A stretch of DNA of 64,000 nt, from NCBI RefSeq assembly GCF_029223195.1, contig NZ_JARHUF010000002.1, positions 310,001 through 374,000 on the forward strand. The letters run 5' to 3'. The stretch is from Vibrio sp. CAU 1672 (GTDB lineage: Bacteria; Pseudomonadota; Gammaproteobacteria; Enterobacterales; Vibrionaceae). The translations under genes and the position numbers were made by a program. The notes beneath the pieces were generated by a model. It was not told the DNA's origin. It did not search any database and saw only the letters and a list, made by a program, of their open reading frames with translations. This document shows, piece after piece, positions 9,253 to 21,134 of the stretch (position 1 is its first letter; the number at the start of each line of letters is the position of its first letter).

Positions 9253-10557
9253 ATGACTTGGCAAACTCAGTACGCAGACAAGCTGATTACCCTACAACAA
9301 GCTGCGAGCAAAATTCAGTCCGGAGACAAGATCTGGGCTGGCGGATATCTCTCTGTACCGGTAGCGCTGCTGCGTGAGCTGGACAAAACAGCGCTGGAGC
9401 TTGAAGGCACCGAGCTATACTCCGGCCTGCTGACATTCCCTTATGAATTCCTCAAGCCCGAATATATTGGCCACCTGACATATCGCAGTCTGTTCATGGG
9501 CCCGCTGGAGAAGAAGTTCCAGCACGGAGGTAATGCCGAGATCATCACATACCACCTGTCGAATGTAAAAGAAGTCCTGGACCGAATCGGGTTTAACGTC
9601 ATGGTGGTTGAAATGACTCCGCCAAACGAAGACGGCTACATGAGCATGGGTGCCTGCGGCGGTGTGGGTAATGCTTGCGTGATGGGTCAAGTGGACACCC
9701 TCATTGCGGTGATCAACGACCAGCAACCGTTCATCGGTAACCCGGAAAACCTGGTGCACGTGGATAAAGTGCAGTTCCTGACAGAAGGTCACCACCCAAT
9801 TGCGGGTCCTAAGCCTGCCGCTCCCTCTGAGCTGGAGATGGGCATTGCTGAGCACATTCTTCCGATGATCGAAAATGGCTCAACCATCCAAATCGGTATC
9901 GGCAGTCTGTCAGATGCCGTTGGCATGGGGCTGAAAGGCCACAAAGATCTGGGTATTCATACCGAAATGTTTACCGAGTCGATGATGGAAATGATGAAAT
10001 CCGGTGCGGTCACCGGTGGTGAGAAAAACTACCAGCCAAACAAGGTGATTGCGGCCTTTGCCGCGGGTTCTCAGGATCTGCTTGATTTTATCCATCACAA
10101 TCCGGACATTGAAATCGGTAATGTAGTTACCGTGAACAACCCGAATGAAATCGCTAAGAATGACAACTTTGTCTCTATCAACACCTGCATTATGACGGAT
10201 CTGACGGGTCAAGTGGCATCGGAAGGTGTGGGGCATATGCAAATTTCTGGCTCCGGTGGCCAAGTGGATTTCGTGCGCGGAGCACGCATGGCCAAAGGTG
10301 GCCTTTCAATTATTGCTCTGGGATCCACTTACAAAGGTAAAGATGGTCTTGAGTCAACAATTAAAGTCGCTCTCCCTGAGGGTACCCCGGTCACGACACC
10401 GCGTAACGACGTTCAGGTGATCGTTACCGAATACGGCGCGGCGGATCTGCGCGGCCTGTCTACCGTGCAGCGTGCAAACGCGTTGATTGAAATTGCTCAT
10501 CCGGAGTTCCGTGATGCGCTGCGTGAGCAGGCAAAAGCCTGCGGCAAGCTGAAATAA
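9253..10557 (+). CDS. Acetyl-CoA hydrolase/transferase family protein (acyl-CoA:acetate CoA-transferase type)
   Basis: A 434-residue member of the acetyl-CoA hydrolase/CoA-transferase family, related to 4-hydroxybutyrate and butyryl-CoA:acetate CoA-transferases. It would move CoA between an acyl-CoA and a carboxylic acid through a glutamyl-CoA thioester. Signatures: GGYLSVP near the start, VVEMTPPNEDGYMSMGACGG, IQIGIGSLSDAV, GIHTEMFTE with the likely catalytic Glu, ISGSGGQVDFVRGA, and VIVTEYGAADLRGLS. The start ATG has AAGAGGT five bases upstream. It is first gene of a three-gene operon, 15 bases before fadB. Activation of short-chain acids for beta-oxidation, or release of acids from acyl-CoA, are both possible. 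Confidence 0.88.
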   Translation: MTWQTQYADKLITLQQAASKIQSGDKIWAGGYLSVPVALLRELDKTALELEGTELYSGLLTFPYEFLKPEYIGHLTYRSLFMGPLEKKFQHGGNAEIITYHLSNVKEVLDRIGFNVMVVEMTPPNEDGYMSMGACGGVGNACVMGQVDTLIAVINDQQPFIGNPENLVHVDKVQFLTEGHHPIAGPKPAAPSELEMGIAEHILPMIENGSTIQIGIGSLSDAVGMGLKGHKDLGIHTEMFTESMMEMMKSGAVTGGEKNYQPNKVIAAFAAGSQDLLDFIHHNPDIEIGNVVTVNNPNEIAKNDNFVSINTCIMTDLTGQVASEGVGHMQISGSGGQVDFVRGARMAKGGLSIIALGSTYKGKDGLESTIKVALPEGTPVTTPRNDVQVIVTEYGAADLRGLSTVQRANALIEIAHPEFRDALREQAKACGKLK

Positions 10558-10572
10558 ACCGGAGGGATGACA

Positions 10573-13889
<3,317 letters not shown>

Positions 13890-13918
13890 CCGTATCACTT
13901 TCAGACCAACTTGAAATA

Positions 13919-13942
13919 GGCGGCGCTCTTAATCGCGCCGCC
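13919..13942 (+). other. GC-rich hairpin between fadA and the membrane-protein gene
   Basis: Perfect inverted repeat GGCGGCGC / GCGCCGCC with an eight-base loop, starting 30 bases after the fadA stop. No T-run follows. The right arm ends just before the AAAGGAC ribosome site of the next gene, so it could weaken read-through or translation rather than terminate. Confidence 0.5.
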
Positions 13943-13955
13943 AAAGGACAAAACA

Positions 13956-14444
13956 ATGGAACATTTGAAAAAAACTTTGATTCTTGTAACGTCTCTGATG
14001 TTCGGGACAGTGGTGATGCATGAGTTGCATCTGGCGCCATGGCCAGCATTTTTGGCTGTGATCTTTTATTTCATTTTTGACTTTGATAACAGCAAGCTGA
14101 AAATGATTTTTGGTGGCTCGGTTGTCGGATTGGGTTTTGCTTACGCATTTTCATTTATCTTACCAGCCCTGATTGCAAGCTTTGGCCCTTCTCTCGGGTA
14201 TTACATTGTTCTGGCAGTGAGCCTGGTGATCGTGCTTGGCTTAGGTGCTATCGCCCATGACTATTTCAACCCAATTACTTTCGCTTATGGTCTCCTCGGT
14301 CTGCTTTATGTTGATATCGCGCGCGAAAGCAGCATCGTCTGGTTGTTGACGCTATTGTTAGGCGGCGGTTTTGTGATCTTTTGTGTAAACTTTGCGGTGC
14401 GCAAGGTGATCCCAAAGGCACTAAACAGCGCTCAATTGTCGTAG
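13956..14444 (+). CDS. Small integral membrane protein, unknown function
   Basis: A 162-residue hydrophobic protein with about five membrane segments: TLILVTSLMFGTVVM, PAFLAVIFYFIFDF, FAYAFSFILPALIA, YYIVLAVSLVIVLGL and VWLLTLLLGGGFVIFCV. AAAGGAC lies upstream of ATG 13956. It is 66 bases after fadA on the same strand, separated by a GC-rich hairpin, so it may or may not belong to that operon. Size and topology recall DUF1097-type small inner-membrane proteins, but no diagnostic motif was recognised. Confidence 0.75.
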   Translation: MEHLKKTLILVTSLMFGTVVMHELHLAPWPAFLAVIFYFIFDFDNSKLKMIFGGSVVGLGFAYAFSFILPALIASFGPSLGYYIVLAVSLVIVLGLGAIAHDYFNPITFAYGLLGLLYVDIARESSIVWLLTLLLGGGFVIFCVNFAVRKVIPKALNSAQLS

Positions 14445-14674
14445 CGAACTGCCACTTCATTAAGATCCTTGATGTCAGTCTGTTATGCAGGCTGACTCAA
14501 CATTGTTATCAAAGTTAATCAGGAAGATGGCTGAAAAGGCTATTTGCTGGAAAGTAACCATAAATGCCAAGCCTTGCTGGATGATAAAGCCCTGTTTTGC
14601 CGCCGTGGCTTACGTGGAGTTAGAGTCTGTTATGGCAGGAATAATTAAAACTTAACTTTAAAAAAGGATGTGTG
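14445..14674 (+). other. Intergenic, no gene seen
   Basis: About 230 bases after the membrane-protein gene. No start with a ribosome site and a sensible frame was found. It leads into repeat copy A, whose similarity to copy B may begin here, near 14630. Confidence 0.4.
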
Positions 14675-15229
14675 GATACCAGTTAAATACTAAATATCTC
14701 CCTATATCATTTCTTCCTCTAAACTCGAAATGTGTTGTGAACCACCACACCTTGAAAACACAGAAACCAGATAACTCCCCAAAAAATGGCGTCAGCTTAC
14801 TGAATTGCTGGTGTTAAGAACGGGCGATGCCGGTTATTTGATACCAGTCCTCATTTCCTTTTTAAGACCCGCAAATTCTGGCTTATGAAGGTGCCTTTTA
14901 ACTATTTTGAGTGGTTTTATAACAAGGTCCAGGTTTGAGGCTACGGCGATAGGTTGACATGACAGGCAAGAGCGTAATTTTTAAATTTGGCTTGATAGCC
15001 AGGTAGCAAAGCGACTATGCATTTAACGCTACAGCAATTTTGCAAGATACAGTCATGGCCCCTTTGGTTCGTGGTCATATAGGACATAAATGTTGGCCTA
15101 ATCAGACGTGAGCATTTTATCTATTTTGCAGTGTGATCATGTTCACATAAATTGTCGTCATCAAAGTGCATATTGTTAGTAACTATCACTTTGTAGGCAT
15201 AAAGTTCTCTTGTCTTGAATATTGCTAAG
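14675..15229 (+). repeat. Intergenic repeat element, copy A
   Basis: This stretch aligns by eye along its length with 19278-19640. Shared landmarks in the same order: GATACCAG; TTTCTTCCTCTAAAC / TTTCCTTCTTTAAAC; AACCAGATAACTCCCC / AACCAGATACCTCCCG; GGACATAAATGTTGGCCTAA / GGACATAAATATTGGCCTAA; a CRP-like palindrome; and ATAAAGTTC followed by GAAT...GCTAA. Copy A carries about 190 extra bases in the middle. Neither copy has an intact frame. Both look like diverged copies of a promoter-bearing element or a dead gene with its promoter. Confidence 0.65.
15132..15147 (+). promoter_or_regulatory. CRP-binding-site consensus in repeat copy A
   Basis: TGTGA-TCATGT-TCACA is a perfect match to the CRP half-sites with the required six-base spacer. 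It lies 362 bases before the VF530 gene and at the same relative place as a near-perfect site in copy B. Confidence 0.6.
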
Positions 15230-15508
15230 TTAAGCCGAACAACGGAAATGATTTTTTTGAAAGAGGTATAGATTGCTACTGAATATCCGTAAGTGTCAAT
15301 TATGGATTATGAGGAGCAAGGTATTGATCTTAGGTGTTTTAGCTTTTCATTAGCTCAGCCAACGCTGGATAGTCCACAACTAACAAGCGTTCAAGAGAGA
15401 TTTATGCACTTGGCATTTTTAGTTTGGGCTGGGTGAAAACTGCGATACGAACTGGCTTTTTCTGGTAAACTCTGCGTCCAAATTGCGTCTTAGTAGGAAC
15501 AGCCATTA

Positions 15509-15730
15509 ATGAGCCAAGAACAACCAAATAACCCATTGCACGGTTTGACCCTGGAAAAGATCCTTGTGCGTTTACAAGAGCACTATGGTTGGGAAGGTTT
15601 GGATGCAGAAATTCAAATTAATTGTTTTTATAACAACCCATCAATCAAATCGTCTTTGAAGTTTTTGCGCAGGACCCAATGGGCAAGAGACAAAGTTGAA
15701 ATGTTGTACATTGACACCTTCTGCAAGTAA
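15509..15730 (+). CDS. VF530-family (DUF2132) DNA-binding protein
   Basis: A 73-residue protein matching the VF530/DUF2132 family first described from Vibrio fischeri. Signatures: [24 protein letters not shown], then [24 protein letters not shown] and VEMLYI. The family is small and helical, with proposed DNA binding and an unknown role. It appears monocistronic, with an AT-rich promoter upstream (TTTTTCTGGTAAACTCTGCG near 15459) and weak GC hairpins downstream. Confidence 0.9.
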   Translation: MSQEQPNNPLHGLTLEKILVRLQEHYGWEGLDAEIQINCFYNNPSIKSSLKFLRRTQWARDKVEMLYIDTFCK

Positions 15731-16148
15731 GAAGATGTGCACAATATAAATGAGTATCAACTTTAATCTTTTCAGAAACTTGAAAGTGTACAGAGCCCTG
15801 GGGCTTTAGCCGGTTTTTCGATTTTATGCATTCATTAACACATCACATTAAAGCAAGGACTGGAACATAACCGTTTCAAACGCGGCATCATTGATTGCGC
15901 CGTGTTCAGGCTGGCATGATATTGTTTCTATTCTTCTGATTTTTAATGGTTTCTATCGATGAAAAACAACAGCTAAGGCTTGCAGTTCTTTCATCTTGGT
16001 TTATTGAGCTCGACCTTCACAGTTGAACTCGGGGCTGGCTTCAATGAAAATGATGGGTGGCAGTGCTTATCATTGGATTGATGATGGTTTGTTTATAAAC
16101 AGTAACAACTCGTTGTTACAAAATACGGACGATATATATTAGGTCGAG
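15731..16148 (+). other. Intergenic region before the EAL gene
   Basis: About 420 bases with no credible gene. Short GC-rich repeats followed by GGTTTTTCG (about 15793-15820) may end the VF530 transcript. The remainder should contain the promoter of the EAL protein gene at 16149. Confidence 0.4.
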
Positions 16149-17699
16149 ATGAATGACACGAAGCTCTACTCTGTAAAACTCGCTCTTGGTTATTTTATAT
16201 TTGCATCGTTGTGGGTGCTGTTCTCTGATAAAGCGGTTGAGCTATTGTCAGATAGCCTACAGATGTATACTTGGGCGCAAGCGTTCAAAGGGCAATTGTT
16301 TGTCATTATCACGTCTCTCTTGCTGTGGGGAATGATCAGGAAGAATAACCGTACCCTGGAGCGAGCCAACGACATTGACAGTGTAACAGGGCTGCACAGC
16401 CCCTCCGTTTTTTTCCGCCATTTAGAGAAAACACTGAAGGATGCCCGCAGTGATGAACATGATGTGCTGTTTCTGCTCGACATCGATAATTTTAAGTCGG
16501 TGACAGATAAGCTGGGGTTCGACGCAACGAATCGGCTTTTAAAAGACATTTCGCGCGTTATTGATACCCCTGCGCCTTATAAGGTCCTTTCTTCACGTGT
16601 ACACTCTGATGGCTTTGCTTGCTTAGTCACCCTTCAGCACGCCAGCCAGATTGAACCTTATATCGCTAAGATTCATCGTCAGTTCAATCAGTGCACGTAT
16701 CGTTACCATATTGATGTGACCTGCTGTATTGGCGTTGCGCTTTTCCCTTCTGATGGCCAAAACGCGAAAGAGCTCATGAGCTCTGCCACTTTTGCTTTGA
16801 ATGAAGCCAAAAAACGCAAGAACACCATCGAGTATCACGATATAACACTGGCCGAGCAGGTGCGACAGCGACAAGATATGGTGTGTGAACTGCGCAAAGC
16901 CATTGACCACAATGCCATTGATATCGTGTTTCAGCCCAAATACAGCCTGCACAGCGGACAAATGACCGGCGTGGAGGTGTTATCGCGTTGGACACATGAA
17001 CGCTATGGTCCGGTGCCGCCGGATGTGTTTATTGCCTTAGCTGAGGAGCACCGTTTTTGCCGGGCGCTCACCACTCTCGTGCTTGAAAAAGCCTCGAATC
17101 AACTGAAAGCGAGCCAGCTATTAGGGCTGGCCATTCAAAGCGTGTCGGTGAATATTTCTGCTGTGGAACTAAATAACCCCAGAGACATGGATAGCATTGA
17201 GCGGTATCTGCAAGCCGACCCCGAATTTGCTCGTTTTCTTTGTTTTGAAATCACCGAAACCGCGATGTTAGACAATATTGATCAGTGCGCGCTTGCTGTT
17301 AAAAAGCTAAAGCAATACGGCGTCTCATTTTCGATTGATGACTTTGGTGTGGGTTATACGTCTTTTAGAATATTCAACAAACTGGATGTGGATGAAATCA
17401 AAGTGGATCGCAGCTTTATTCAGAAAATAGAACACGATGACCGCTCGAGGGCGATCACGTCGGGTATCATCGACATAGGCAAAGAATTTGGTATCAATGT
17501 GGTGGCCGAAGGGGTAGAAAACCGTCAGCAGCTCGAAATGTTAAAGCGGCTGAACTGCGAGCAAGTCCAGGGGTTTTACCTGGGGCGCCCGGCGCCATTA
17601 GCGCAGCTGAATGCCGAGTTAGAGAGCGCACAGGCAGCATACTGCAAAAAGGGTGACGAGGACTCTTTTGAACAGTCGGCGGATTGCATTATATGCTAG
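16149..17699 (+). CDS. Membrane-bound EAL phosphodiesterase with degenerate GGDEF domain
   Basis: A 516-residue protein with two N-terminal membrane segments (about 10-25 and 49-63). The GGDEF domain (about 75-225) has HSDGF in place of the GG[D/E]EF signature, so it should not make cyclic-di-GMP. The EAL domain (about 240-500) reads EVL at the signature but keeps the other catalytic positions: SVNIS, FEITETAML, SIDDFGVGYTSF, EIKVDRSF, VVAEGVE, QVQGFYLGRP. It is therefore probably a cyclic-di-GMP phosphodiesterase whose GGDEF part may bind GTP or regulate. A PAS-GGDEF cyclase follows 64 bases later on the same strand, suggesting an opposing enzyme pair. Confidence 0.9.
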   Translation: MNDTKLYSVKLALGYFIFASLWVLFSDKAVELLSDSLQMYTWAQAFKGQLFVIITSLLLWGMIRKNNRTLERANDIDSVTGLHSPSVFFRHLEKTLKDARSDEHDVLFLLDIDNFKSVTDKLGFDATNRLLKDISRVIDTPAPYKVLSSRVHSDGFACLVTLQHASQIEPYIAKIHRQFNQCTYRYHIDVTCCIGVALFPSDGQNAKELMSSATFALNEAKKRKNTIEYHDITLAEQVRQRQDMVCELRKAIDHNAIDIVFQPKYSLHSGQMTGVEVLSRWTHERYGPVPPDVFIALAEEHRFCRALTTLVLEKASNQLKASQLLGLAIQSVSVNISAVELNNPRDMDSIERYLQADPEFARFLCFEITETAMLDNIDQCALAVKKLKQYGVSFSIDDFGVGYTSFRIFNKLDVDEIKVDRSFIQKIEHDDRSRAITSGIIDIGKEFGINVVAEGVENRQQLEMLKRLNCEQVQGFYLGRPAPLAQLNAELESAQAAYCKKGDEDSFEQSADCIIC

Positions 17700-17763
17700 C
17701 CATGTTTCCTGGTTTGTCAGTGCAAGACCCACGCCGTTTAACTGTTATATCTAGAGATACAGT

Positions 17764-19023
17764 ATGCCAACACTGAATATCGACGCGACTTATGGAATCA
17801 TTGTGCTTAAAGAGTTTGAGTTGGTTTATGTTGATGATCACTATGCTCAGATTTTTGGCTATGCGTCTGCCGAAGAGTTAACTTCAAGTATTGATTCTTT
17901 TCTTGAGTTGATTGCCCCGCAATATCACCAGATGGCACGTGACAATTACTACCAACAAGTGAATGGGTGCATCACTCCTCGTGGACGCACGTTCAAAAAT
18001 ATTGATCGTTTCGGCCGCGAAATTACCGTATTCACCATCGATCATGTGATTGAGTGGGAAGGTGAGCCGGCAGTTCAGGTGACGGTGATCGATTTGTCGA
18101 TGATCGAGCGCGCCCAGGCACAACTGCGTGAAAAGGAGCGCCAGTATGCCCGGCTGATCCTTTCTTCACGGCAGGGAATTATGGTCCATCGTGATTTTAA
18201 GCCGGTCATGCTCAATCAAGCGTGGGTGGATTTAATGCATGCCCCTTCGATTGACAGCGTGTTGAAAGAGGTGAACTTATTGGATCTCCTCACTGAGGAA
18301 GAAAAAACACAGGCCATCGAACGTTATCAGGCATTGATGTCCGGGAAAATAGAAGGTGTGTACACGGTGGTCGAAAATGCCTGTTTCGATGGCAAAAAGC
18401 GCTATTTTAATGTGTACGATAATCTGGTGGAATGGGATGGCAAGCCTGCCATTCAAGCTGTGATTGAAGATGTGACCGAGAAAGTTGAACTGGAAAGAGA
18501 GCTGGCGTACAAGGCACATCACGATTCGCTGACCGGTCTTTTGAACCGGGAGGCCATTTATCAATGGTTTGCTGATGAAGAACATCAATCACAATCACTG
18601 GCTTGCCTGCTGCTGGATATCGATGATTTTAAATCCGTGAATGATCAGTACGGGCATTTCAGTGGTGATGCGATGATCCGTTTTGTCGCCACGGTATGTC
18701 GAGATGTGGTCGCTGATAAAGGGATTGTGGGGCGTTGGGGAGGGGAAGAATTTGTCGTCTTTTTACCTGACTGTCGCCGTGATGAGGCGTTGGAAGTGGC
18801 TGAAACCATTCGGCAGCGGTGTGCATCACAGGCATGTGATTATAACCCACATTGGATTCAGCGGACCGTGAGTATTGGTATGACGTATTCGGAGTGTGAA
18901 CACGCCCCGTCAGGGACGGGCCGTCAGAATGTCGTCCGTCAGTGCATGAATGATCTAATCCGGCGTGCGGATCAAAAGTTGTATCAGGCCAAGTCTCAGG
19001 GGAAAAATCAGGTGGTGGACTGA
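17764..19023 (+). CDS. PAS-PAS-GGDEF diguanylate cyclase
   Basis: A 419-residue soluble protein with two PAS-like sensory domains (about residues 5-120 and 130-245) and a C-terminal GGDEF domain (about 255-419). The second PAS has the typical YFNVYDNLVEWDGKPAIQAV ending. The active site is intact: LLDIDDFKSVNDQYGH and GRWGGEEFVVFLP. No RxxD inhibitory site is apparent upstream of GGEEF. It should convert two GTP to cyclic-di-GMP under control of an unknown signal. It lies directly downstream of the EAL protein and probably shares its transcript. Confidence 0.92.
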   Translation: MPTLNIDATYGIIVLKEFELVYVDDHYAQIFGYASAEELTSSIDSFLELIAPQYHQMARDNYYQQVNGCITPRGRTFKNIDRFGREITVFTIDHVIEWEGEPAVQVTVIDLSMIERAQAQLREKERQYARLILSSRQGIMVHRDFKPVMLNQAWVDLMHAPSIDSVLKEVNLLDLLTEEEKTQAIERYQALMSGKIEGVYTVVENACFDGKKRYFNVYDNLVEWDGKPAIQAVIEDVTEKVELERELAYKAHHDSLTGLLNREAIYQWFADEEHQSQSLACLLLDIDDFKSVNDQYGHFSGDAMIRFVATVCRDVVADKGIVGRWGGEEFVVFLPDCRRDEALEVAETIRQRCASQACDYNPHWIQRTVSIGMTYSECEHAPSGTGRQNVVRQCMNDLIRRADQKLYQAKSQGKNQVVD

Positions 19024-19496
19024 GGCAGGTTTAGTTATCCCTGATGTTCCGGGCTTTCAGCCCCAAATAGCATGGAGCGCCCCTGTAGTTCAACAGGCCA
19101 AATGTTGTCAGGTATTCCGTTCAGGCTGATGGACTGTAAGAACGGATTGAATGAACAGGCAGAGAGTGTCGGCAAGGTAAGCCGAACATCACCGAAAAGC
19201 TTCCGCCACTGCTGGTAAGGCTTAACTTATGACAGAAAGAGTGGCTAAAATCCAACTTCAAACAAGCTGGTTGTATTGATACCAGCTAAGCTAGATATCT
19301 TCTAATCTTATTTCCTTCTTTAAACACGGTGTGTGCTTTGACTTGTCACATCCATGAAAACATAAAAACCAGATACCTCCCGAAAAATTGTGCTAGCCAG
19401 TTGAAAAGCAAGTATTAAGATCTGCCGATGCTTATCTTTATTAGATTTTCAAGCTAGGAAAATGCAGTTATAAGATCTTTCATCTGGGGTTATATT

Positions 19497-19527
19497 GGAC
19501 ATAAATATTGGCCTAATAGGACATAAA
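19497..19527 (+). promoter_or_regulatory. Tandem GGACATAAA half-sites, 22-bp spacing
   Basis: GGACATAAA occurs at 19497-19505 and 19519-19527, two helical turns apart, with TTGGCCTAAT between. Copy A has the first site intact (15082-15090) and a degenerate second. Such direct repeats are typical of AraC-type or response-regulator binding. The regulator is unknown. Confidence 0.45.
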
Positions 19528-19546
19528 CGTTTATTCTTCGACATTG

Positions 19547-19562
19547 CGTGATAATACTCACA
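19547..19562 (+). promoter_or_regulatory. CRP-like site in repeat copy B
   Basis: CGTGA-TAATAC-TCACA differs from the CRP consensus at one half-site base. It sits at the position equivalent to the perfect site in copy A, so the site is maintained although surrounding sequence has diverged. Confidence 0.5.
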
Positions 19563-19855
19563 TCATTTTTAATCATAAAATTGCATAGTATCAGTAGGGT
19601 TCATGCTTCAAATATAAAGTTCACTCTTGTTGAATGCTAAAAAAAGAATGGCAAAAAGAATGACATCTTTTAAATATATAAATTGATGCTAAATACAAGT
19701 AACTGTTAGTTTTAGAGTGTGATGAAAGTGATTCTTGTATTTAAGGAGGTAATTAGAACACCACCAATAGAAGGAATTATGGAGGGTAACAAGTATATTG
19801 TATGTTAATTACCGACATGTATTAAATGTTTATATGTGTCACAGGTGAAGACTGT

Positions 19856-20449
19856 ATGGAGAAACTATGCTTACTTTTCAATATGGGGTTTATGTCAAAA
19901 GCAACATCTTATACAGGTCACCTATCTAGAAAAAATGCCACAGTAGAATCAGATAACTGTATTTCATCTCAATTAATTTCAATGGCTAAAAAACAAACCT
20001 CAGAGCTTATTTATACAATCATGTGTCTCGAAAATAAAATTGATGAATTAATTAAGTATCTCATTTTCTTTGATGATTATCATGATAGAAAGAGGTTTTC
20101 TTCTGTTAAACATGAGGTTATGAGTAAATCAGGGGTTGGCTTATCTGCCAAAATTCACCAACTATTGACTTGCTTGGGTGATTTTGGCTTTTTGAACAGT
20201 ATTAAGAAAAAATCCTTGCAAGAATCTTTGATGCACTTCACCAGATTATATAATGCCTTTATTTATGGCGTGTTGATTTATCGGGATGATGTGGGAGTCT
20301 GCCTAAGTTACTACGAGGGCCAAAAGTACTTAAAATGTTTAGATGATAAGTTTTGGCTGACTTGTAACAGACAATTAATTACATTGAGTTCTATCCTCGA
20401 TGAAGCTATAGAAAAATCTAAAGTGCCTTTATTAGAGACGGCCAGTTAA
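19856..20449 (+). CDS. Hypothetical protein, AT-rich orphan
   Basis: About 197 residues if begun at ATG 19856 (MEKLCLLFNMGFMSK), which has AGGTG eight bases upstream. An in-frame ATG at 19826 is possible but lacks a ribosome site. The protein is Lys/Ser rich, predicted largely helical (SSQLISMAKKQTSELIYTIM, ENKIDELIKYLIFF), with no signal peptide or recognised motif. Base composition is visibly AT-richer than the metabolic genes nearby. It sits between repeat copy B and the first VtrA-like regulator. No function can be assigned. Confidence 0.6.
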   Translation: MEKLCLLFNMGFMSKATSYTGHLSRKNATVESDNCISSQLISMAKKQTSELIYTIMCLENKIDELIKYLIFFDDYHDRKRFSSVKHEVMSKSGVGLSAKIHQLLTCLGDFGFLNSIKKKSLQESLMHFTRLYNAFIYGVLIYRDDVGVCLSYYEGQKYLKCLDDKFWLTCNRQLITLSSILDEAIEKSKVPLLETAS

Positions 20450-20546
20450 CCAGGAAAAAAGTTATACTCACTTGGTCACATCACCTTACACTGTATAACG
20501 AGAGTATCGCCTTGTTCTCGCTAAAGTCAGGGTAGTACTTATCAAC

Positions 20547-20579
20547 TTGAAGGCCATCAGAAACATCGGTGGCCTTCAA
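20547..20579 (+). terminator. Hairpin after the orphan gene
   Basis: Perfect ten-base stem TTGAAGGCCA / TGGCCTTCAA with a 13-base loop, about 100 bases after the stop at 20449. Only a weak T-rich stretch follows, so termination is probable but not certain. Confidence 0.5.
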
Positions 20580-21134
20580 ATTGTAGACAATTTTATTCTC
20601 ACTAACGCCTGTTTAGTTAGGCGCAATGCCGACTAGATGTCTTGCCAAATTTATGCTTTAGTTTCATTTAAATGTTCAATATCTTTTATACAGTCAAAAC
20701 AGTCCCTGTTTTCAATGTGGCCTTTTGAGGGGGTATGCGACAAATGTCCATGTCAAACAGGACGTTGTTGATATTTTATTTATTAACCTTCTAGTGAATT
20801 CCAGTAGAATTGAGAGCGGACAGCAGGCAGTTGAAGTAGTGTTGCAGAGCAAATGGTGTCATTCACTCTTGAAGTGTCGATGTAAGGGTATTGCACATTG
20901 GAGTTATTTCTATCGTGAGGGTTTAGTTTTAACTTAGTATTTAAAAATTAATGAGTTATCACTTTTATGCTTGGAAACAATGCTCTGTATGTAATCAAGA
21001 GATACCCTTGATGTCTCATCAATGGTGGATTTATTTATAAAAATATAATTAAATTGTGTTTTGTGAAAACGGATAATTTGCCGTGGCAAACACGCTGCTT
21101 TCGTGGTGGCTTGACGTAAGTGTAACAAATGACT
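20580..21134 (+). other. Intergenic region before the first VtrA-like gene
   Basis: About 550 AT-rich bases. A small hairpin GCCT-N8-AGGC lies near 20607. An open frame at 20725-20937 has no ribosome site or protein-like composition and was not accepted. The promoter of the regulator pair should be at the right end. Confidence 0.4.

Larger units (their letters stand above)
19278..19640 (+). repeat. Intergenic repeat element, copy B
   Basis: Diverged second copy of the element at 14675-15229 (landmarks are listed there). Copies A and B bracket the VF530, EAL and GGDEF genes in direct orientation. Copy B is shorter and contains two GGACATAAA repeats exactly 22 bases apart and a CRP-like site. 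It precedes the 192-residue orphan gene at 19856. Confidence 0.65.

Noticed and set aside
15901..15930. Sigma-54 promoter upstream of the EAL gene
   Set aside because: TGGCATG-N4-TGTT resembles the -24/-12 pattern but lacks the required GC at -12.
20725..20937. 70-codon plus-strand frame before the first VtrA-like gene
   Set aside because: No ribosome site, no domain, composition not convincing.
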